DNA of 26,024 bases, taken from positions 1-26,024 of IMG/VR virus record IMGVR_UViG_3300032271_000825; one strand, 5' to 3'. This DNA is from a virus. Below are positions 22,638 through 26,024 of this stretch, piece after piece. Both the position numbers and the translations under genes were made by a program. The notes under the pieces are model-generated. The model saw only the letters and a program-made list of their open reading frames with translations. It was not told the DNA's origin and did no database searches. The first letter of the stretch is position 1. Each line of letters opens with the position of its first letter.

Positions 22638-23373
22638 TTTATATCAAGGGGATTGTTTAGAGATTATGTCTGACATTCCTGATAATTCTGTTGATATGAT
22701 TCTGGCTGATTTACCCTACGAAATAACCGCCGCTTCCTTTGATGTTCTAATACCATTTGAACCATTATGGAATCAATATAATAGAATCGCAAAAGAAAAT
22801 GCAGCAATGGTTTTTACTGCATCACAGCCTTTTACTACAGCTCTAATATCATCTAATATTCAAAATTTTAGATATGAATGGATATGGGAAAAACCACAAG
22901 GAACTAATCCAATGGTCGCCAAATATCAACCCCTTAAGTCTCACGAGAATATAGTAGTATTTTATAGAAAGAGACCAACATACAATCCACAAATGGATAT
23001 TTCCACACCTTATGGTGGATTTAAATCCAATCAAAAGAAGTTGGGTGAAGTGTATGGAGATCTTAAATCTCAACATCGCGATAATCCAGAAGGAACACGT
23101 TACCCAAAAACAGTTCTAAAATTTAAACAAGAGAAAGGATTACATCCTACTCAAAAACCTTTAACCCTTATGGAATACCTTATTAAGACTTATACCAATG
23201 AAAATGATGTAGTTCTTGATAATTGTTTTGGAAGTGGAACAACTGGAGTTGCAGCAAAGAAAACTGGAAGAGGATTTATTGGTATTGAACTTGATAAAGA
23301 CTATTTTAAAATTGGCTCGGAAAGAATAAACAAAACTCCCGTTCCAAATGCCCTAGATGCACTCTTTGGCTGA
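22630..23373 (+). CDS. Site-specific DNA methyltransferase, beta class (N6-adenine or N4-cytosine)
   Basis: Starts at TTG 22630 (AGAGG ends 10 bases before it), because the family N-terminus LYQGDCLEIMSDIPDNSVD begins at once and no ATG precedes it. Motif IV is ILADLPYE near residue 24, a DLPY variant of DPPY. LHPTQKPLTLMEYL near 171 is motif X, and DNCFGSGTTGVAA near 195 is motif I. Motif IV before I marks the beta class. The 247-residue length is normal. It methylates DNA at an unknown short site, for protection or regulation. Confidence 0.9.
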   Translation: MIDLYQGDCLEIMSDIPDNSVDMILADLPYEITAASFDVLIPFEPLWNQYNRIAKENAAMVFTASQPFTTALISSNIQNFRYEWIWEKPQGTNPMVAKYQPLKSHENIVVFYRKRPTYNPQMDISTPYGGFKSNQKKLGEVYGDLKSQHRDNPEGTRYPKTVLKFKQEKGLHPTQKPLTLMEYLIKTYTNENDVVLDNCFGSGTTGVAAKKTGRGFIGIELDKDYFKIGSERINKTPVPNALDALFG

Positions 23374-23376
23374 GGT

Positions 23377-23386
23377 CTAAATAAAC
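23377..23386 (+). promoter_or_regulatory. Late-promoter-like CTAAATAAAC leader
   Basis: CTAAATAAAC just after the methyltransferase stop. The same decamer opens the leaders at 24164 and 24754. The following bases (GGGCTAGTAACC) resemble their hairpin region only loosely. It lies 37 bases before the homing-endonuclease gene. Confidence 0.45.
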
Positions 23387-23423
23387 GGGCTAGTAACCAT
23401 TAACCAAAATTTCCAGATAATTT

Positions 23424-23846
23424 ATGCAACCACGAATTTACGTCTACAAAATTACCTTTCAAGAAGTCCCCTTTTATTACATTGGTGTTCATAAGGAAAA
23501 AATCTTTAATGAAGAGTATATGGGGAGTCCGATAACTCATAAAGCAAAGTGGCAAATCTACACACCACAAAAAGAAATTCTTGAAGAATTTGATTATACT
23601 GATGATGGATGGTTACAGGCTCAAGAATTTGAAAAAGAACTTATTCGCCCCGTTTATAATACAGACAACAACTGTCTTAATGAACATTGCGGTGGTAGAA
23701 TTAGTTTAGCCGTATGTCGGGAAAGTGGTAAAAAACAATGGGAAAATATGACTCCCCAACAAAGAAGTGATCGGGTAAGAAGAAGGGCAGCAAATAAAAC
23801 CCCACAACAAAGAAGTGCAATAGCAAAAAAAAAGAAATGCAAGTAA
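23424..23846 (+). CDS. GIY-YIG-type homing endonuclease, N-terminal part (frameshifted gene)
   Basis: The first 85 residues look like a GIY-YIG domain: IYVYKITF near 5, FYYIGVHKE near 17, YMGSPITHKAKWQIY near 32, and the conserved end EFEKELIRPVYNTDNN, then CLNEHCGG. From about residue 110 a repeated TPQQRS segment begins. Within the second repeat the frame runs into a stop after the 9-A run at 23825-23833; a +1 shift there continues into the frame at 23893. Either a real frameshift, slippage at the A-run, or a sequencing indel. Confidence 0.75.
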   Translation: MQPRIYVYKITFQEVPFYYIGVHKEKIFNEEYMGSPITHKAKWQIYTPQKEILEEFDYTDDGWLQAQEFEKELIRPVYNTDNNCLNEHCGGRISLAVCRESGKKQWENMTPQQRSDRVRRRAANKTPQQRSAIAKKKKCK

Positions 23847-24050
23847 AACCCCACAACAAAGAAGTGCAGCAGCAAAAAAAGGAAGAGAAAATATGACTCC
23901 ACAACAAAGAAGTGCAGCAGCAAAAAAAGCGAGTGTAAAACGATTGGCAAATACAACCCCACAACAAAGAAGTGCAGCAGTAAAAAAAGGAAGAGCAAAT
24001 ATGACTCCTGTTCAAAGAATTGCAATAGCAAAAAAAGCAAGTGCAACTAG
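23751..24050 (+). repeat. Tandem TPQQRS coding repeats (48-60 bp units)
   Basis: Six successive copies of a unit encoding TPQQRS plus an Ala/Lys/Arg stretch. Most units are 16 residues long, one is 20, and the last copy is degenerate (TPVQRI). The DNA carries runs such as CCACAACAAAGAAGTGCAGC and A-runs of 7-9. Confidence 0.85.
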
Positions 24051-24159
24051 ATTTCAATGTACTGTAACTGGATATATTTGTAACGCAGGAGCATTGACCA
24101 ATTATCAACGGGCAAGAGGAATTGATACCTCTAAAAGAGTAAAAGTTATTCCATCTTGA
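23893..24159 (+). CDS. C-terminal part of the frameshifted homing endonuclease
   Basis: Continues the TPQQRS repeats (TPQQRSAAAKKASVKR, then TPQQRSAAVKKGRANM) in the frame shifted by +1 from 23424-23846. It ends with a segment (FQCTVTGYICNAGALTNYQRA, given here as key residues TVTGY, CNAG and NYQRARGID) of the kind found at the end of phage homing-endonuclease-like proteins. It is probably not an independent gene: its ATG at 23893 is inside a repeat, and the open frame extends further upstream. Confidence 0.6.
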   Translation: MTPQQRSAAAKKASVKRLANTTPQQRSAAVKKGRANMTPVQRIAIAKKASATRFQCTVTGYICNAGALTNYQRARGIDTSKRVKVIPS

Positions 24160-24163
24160 TTTT

Positions 24164-24220
24164 CTAAATAAACCCGGTTAGCAAACCGTTGATTTTCAAA
24201 AAGTTTTCAAAACAAACAAT
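24164..24220 (+). promoter_or_regulatory. Duplicated late leader, copy 1 (CTAAATAAAC plus hairpin)
   Basis: CTAAATAAAC (24164-24173) is followed by a small hairpin, CGGTT-AGCA-AACCG, at about 24175-24188, and an A-rich tail up to ATG 24236. The first 30 bases are nearly identical to the leader of gp32 at 24754. Probably a late promoter plus an RNA element. Confidence 0.6.
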
Positions 24221-24235
24221 TATTTTTACATAATT

Positions 24236-24757
24236 ATGACAGCAGTTTATGTTCTAAGTTTATATAATGTGTATGGTGATCCAGAAGGACACCCCATAGT
24301 TGGTGTATATTCTGACAAAAATAAAGCCGAAAAAATTAAGAAATTTTACCCATCTTCACAAATTAATGAAGTTGAACTAGACAAATCCGCAGACTACCCA
24401 ATTGGTTACAGTTATTGGATTGTTAGATGGGTAGAAAAAAATGGTGCATTGTTTGAAGCAACAGCCGAAAAAGATACAGATAATTATCACGGACCCCACT
24501 CTTCTTTAATAAATGAACATCGCTTTGCCGATATTGCAAATGGCCGCCTTTATTCTAATATTTGGGCAACTGATGGGGAACATATTAAAAGTATTCTATT
24601 AGAGTATGTCTCATCACCACAATATATCGCTGATAAAATTAGGGCAATCGAATGTAAGCTTTCACAACAACCAAACTCGGTTCCATCTCCCAATTTTGAA
24701 GAGCAACTACAAGAATTAAAATTAAAGTTAAATAATTTTAACCCAGTCTCAATCTAA
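24236..24757 (+). CDS. Hypothetical protein, 173 aa, with gp32-type leader
   Basis: The N-terminal ~80 residues look like a small alpha/beta domain (AVYVLSLYNVYGDPEGHP, then VGVYSDKNKAEKIKKFYP), a form I associate with short phage domains of unknown function. A polar middle (EKDTDNYHGPHSS) and a helical C-terminus (EEQLQELKLKLNNF) follow. Its leader duplicates that of gp32, so it may be expressed or regulated like gp32. It lies between the homing endonuclease and gp32, so it may have moved with either. Confidence 0.62.
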   Translation: MTAVYVLSLYNVYGDPEGHPIVGVYSDKNKAEKIKKFYPSSQINEVELDKSADYPIGYSYWIVRWVEKNGALFEATAEKDTDNYHGPHSSLINEHRFADIANGRLYSNIWATDGEHIKSILLEYVSSPQYIADKIRAIECKLSQQPNSVPSPNFEEQLQELKLKLNNFNPVSI

Positions 24758-24831
24758 ATAAACCTGGTTGGCAAACCGTTGATCTCAAAAAGCTTCCAAA
24801 AACACAAACATCTAACGCAATTCAACGTACT
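24754..24831 (+). promoter_or_regulatory. gp32 leader: late-promoter motif, hairpin and A-rich tail
   Basis: CTAAATAAAC (24754-24763) precedes TGGTT-GGCA-AACCG, which pairs with one T-G wobble where copy 1 has C-G, so the stem is kept. An A-rich unpaired stretch runs to the ATG at 24832. T4 gp32 represses its own mRNA through an upstream pseudoknot followed by an unstructured leader, and the spacing here (stem about 50-70 bases before the start) is similar. Confidence 0.55.
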
Positions 24832-25767
24832 ATGGATTTCAAACAACTTAAAAAGCAAAGCAAGTCAGGAATCGGTGCTCTCACCGAAAAGCTCCTGAAG
24901 GATGCTGAAAAACTGAATAGTAGCTCTTATACCGAAGACAAAAATATTTTCAAATTAGAAACCGATAAGAGTGGTAATGGGCGAGCTATTCTACGCTTTC
25001 TTCCTGCACCATCTGGTGAAGATGCAGCCTTTGTTAGGCTATATAATCACGGTTTTCAGGTAAATGGTAAGTGGCTCATTGAGAATTGTCCAACGACTCA
25101 TAATGATCCTTGTGTAATTTGCGCCAGTAACAGCACACTATGGAACAGTGGAATTGATTCCGATAAGGCTATTGCCCGTGATAGAAAGCGCAAGCTATCT
25201 TACTATGCTAATGTCTATGTCGTCAGTAACCCCGCAGATCCTTCACTTGAGGGTACTGTAAAGGTCTTCCGATTCGGTCAAAAGATTTTTGATAAGGTTC
25301 TGTCCGCAGCAAAGCCAGAATTTGATACAGATCCAGTAATTCACGCTTTTGATTTCTGGGAAGGTGCAAATTTCCGACTTATCTCTAAGACCGTTATGAC
25401 CGAAATTGGTGGTAAGCAACGGAAGATGCCCAATTATGATGATAGTAAATTTGAGTCTAAGAGTGAATTTCTAAATGGTGATGACGATAGGCTAGAAACA
25501 GTCTATGAGCAACTACATTCTCTTCAAGAGATTGTCGCACCTAGTAAATTTAAGACTTATGAAGATCTAGAAAAGCGCCTCTATGCTGTTACAAATTCTC
25601 GTCCTACTCCTAGTGTAGAAGAACAAGAAAAGGAATTGGAAGAAATTCTAAATCCTCAACAAGATATTCTAGCCGAGCTTGAGGAGTCTTATTCTAAATC
25701 TAAGGCTTCTGTAGCTGATGATGAAGATGAAGACCTACAGCGGTTTATGGCACTAGCAGACGGTTGA
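24832..25767 (+). CDS. 32: gp32 single-stranded DNA-binding protein
   Basis: A 311-residue homologue of T4 gp32, which coats single strands in replication, repair and recombination. Basic residues in FKQLKKQSKSG (residues 3-13) form the LAST-like self-association region. GNGRAILRFLPAP near 49 begins the DNA-binding core, and ENCPTTHNDPCVICAS near 84 gives the Cys-His-Cys-Cys zinc site. RDRKRKLSYYANVYVV near 117 lines the DNA cleft. The C-terminal tail (SVADDEDEDLQRF) is acidic, as needed for partner contacts with gp59 and others. A strong terminator follows. Confidence 0.95.
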   Translation: MDFKQLKKQSKSGIGALTEKLLKDAEKLNSSSYTEDKNIFKLETDKSGNGRAILRFLPAPSGEDAAFVRLYNHGFQVNGKWLIENCPTTHNDPCVICASNSTLWNSGIDSDKAIARDRKRKLSYYANVYVVSNPADPSLEGTVKVFRFGQKIFDKVLSAAKPEFDTDPVIHAFDFWEGANFRLISKTVMTEIGGKQRKMPNYDDSKFESKSEFLNGDDDRLETVYEQLHSLQEIVAPSKFKTYEDLEKRLYAVTNSRPTPSVEEQEKELEEILNPQQDILAELEESYSKSKASVADDEDEDLQRFMALADG

Positions 25768-25773
25768 TTTAAT

Positions 25774-25804
25774 AGTGGGACACTTTACGGGGTGTCCCAC
25801 TTTT
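25774..25804 (+). terminator. Rho-independent terminator after gp32
   Basis: A perfect 10-bp stem, AGTGGGACAC (25774-25783) with GTGTCCCACT (25792-25801), an eight-base loop, and then TTTT. It lies seven bases after the gp32 stop. Confidence 0.93.
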
Positions 25805-25805
25805 C

Positions 25806-25834
25806 CTTTGTGTGCAGAAAATTTGTGCTATTAT
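25806..25834 (+). promoter_or_regulatory. Weak candidate promoter before third repeat protein
   Basis: TATTAT (25829-25834) could be a -10 box, but the -35 region is poor. Two TTTGTG hexamers (25807-25812 and 25822-25827) lie around it. The position right after the gp32 terminator and before the ATG at 25857 is the main support. Confidence 0.3.
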
Positions 25835-25856
25835 GACTTCAGTTAAATGAAAACCT

Positions 25857-26024
25857 ATGCTTGACAAGAATCTTCGTAATCTTACTGTATCTGAAAAGAA
25901 AAGTCTTGCCCGAAACTCCAACACACCACCAGAAGCTCTAATCATTCTTGCAAAAGATGAGGATTGGACTGTTCGCTATTGTGTTGCCAATAATTCCAAC
26001 ACCCCACCAGAAACTCTAATCATT
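25857..26024 (+). CDS. LRV-type repeat protein, 3' end outside window
   Basis: Starts MLDKNLRNLTVSEKKSLAR and enters the same 26-residue repeats as the loci at 1 and 14068 (NSNTPPEALIILAKDED, then VRYCVAN, then NSNTPPETLII). The frame stays open to the last base. It is the third member of the repeat family within 26 kb, and lies just after the gp32 terminator. Function unknown; protein-binding solenoid inferred. Confidence 0.75.
   Translation, partial: MLDKNLRNLTVSEKKSLARNSNTPPEALIILAKDEDWTVRYCVANNSNTPPETLII
25914..26024 (+). repeat. 78-bp coding repeats (LRV-like units), incomplete at window end
   Basis: One full 78-base unit (25914-25991) and the first 33 bases of a second. Shares AACTCCAACACACCACCAGA with the unit starting at 109. 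Confidence 0.8.

Noticed and set aside
23654-24108. Long reverse-strand open frames over the homing endonuclease repeats
   Set aside because: They encode only Phe/Leu/Cys-rich low-complexity sequence, the mirror of the Lys/Ala/Gln repeats on the plus strand, and have no promoter or ribosome site.
24761-24780. The alternating AACC/GGTT bases of the gp32 leader as a recombination site
   Set aside because: Short inverted elements explain it better as an RNA hairpin; there is no integrase, and no second site beyond the copied leader.
25846-25863. Five-codon frame before the third repeat protein (MKTYA)
   Set aside because: Too short to call a gene; no sign of a leader-peptide attenuation structure.
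1-26024. tRNA genes, CRISPR arrays, insertion sequences
   Set aside because: I looked for tRNA-like cloverleafs, regularly spaced direct repeats with unique spacers and terminal inverted repeats. The only repeats are coding (the LRV-like and TPQQRS units) or short leaders.

Overview
The window looks like part of the genome of a T4-like myovirus that infects a cyanobacterium (a cyanophage). Nearly every gene is on the plus strand, packed with 4- to 17-base overlaps, AT-rich and mostly short. The T4 replication/late-transcription block gp33-gp59-...-gp32 is present at 20890-25767. T4-type late-promoter octamers (NATAAATA, and CTAAATA variants) lie in front of several genes. The accessory genes are those usual in marine and freshwater cyanophages: phoH, thyX, speD, glutaredoxin, a PD-(D/E)XK exonuclease, and a protein resembling cyanobacterial DUF1825. 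No tRNA, CRISPR array, IS element or photosynthesis gene was seen.

Layout. 1-1495: the end of a repeat protein of the leucine-rich-repeat-variant type and four small unknown genes. 1492-9277: a ten-gene glycan cassette. It contains a GT11 fucosyltransferase, an FkbM methyltransferase, two SDR sugar-nucleotide enzymes, three GT25-like transferases, a GT6 (ABO/alpha-1,3-galactosyltransferase family) enzyme and two further probable glycosyltransferases. 9306-14700: small unknown genes, a secreted SNase-like nuclease, a metallophosphoesterase, a second repeat protein, and one reverse-strand gene with its own late-promoter-like motif. Two host-type promoters here share an AACTGTCCAC box. 14712-20196: a candidate capsid-targeted internal protein, glutaredoxin, small membrane and unknown proteins, SpeD, an LpxH-like phosphoesterase, ThyX and PhoH. 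20193-25767: exonuclease, gp33, gp59, a DUF1825-like protein, an unknown ORF paired with a DNA methyltransferase (possible restriction-modification pair), a frameshifted GIY-YIG-type homing endonuclease, an unknown gene, and gp32 followed by a strong terminator. 25857-26024: the start of a third repeat protein.

How the genes fit together. The glycan cassette pairs the enzyme class that makes Fuc-alpha-1,2-Gal (GT11) with the class that extends that acceptor with alpha-1,3-Gal or GalNAc (GT6). It also carries a GalE-like epimerase that could supply the donor. This suggests a phage-encoded, blood-group-like glycan, either for the host surface or for the virion; this is inference. The gp59-gp32 interval has taken in at least three accessory genes, including modification and homing functions. 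The same 5' leader (late-promoter motif, short hairpin, A-rich tail) precedes both gp32 and the gene before it, resembling the layout of the T4 gp32 autoregulatory operator.
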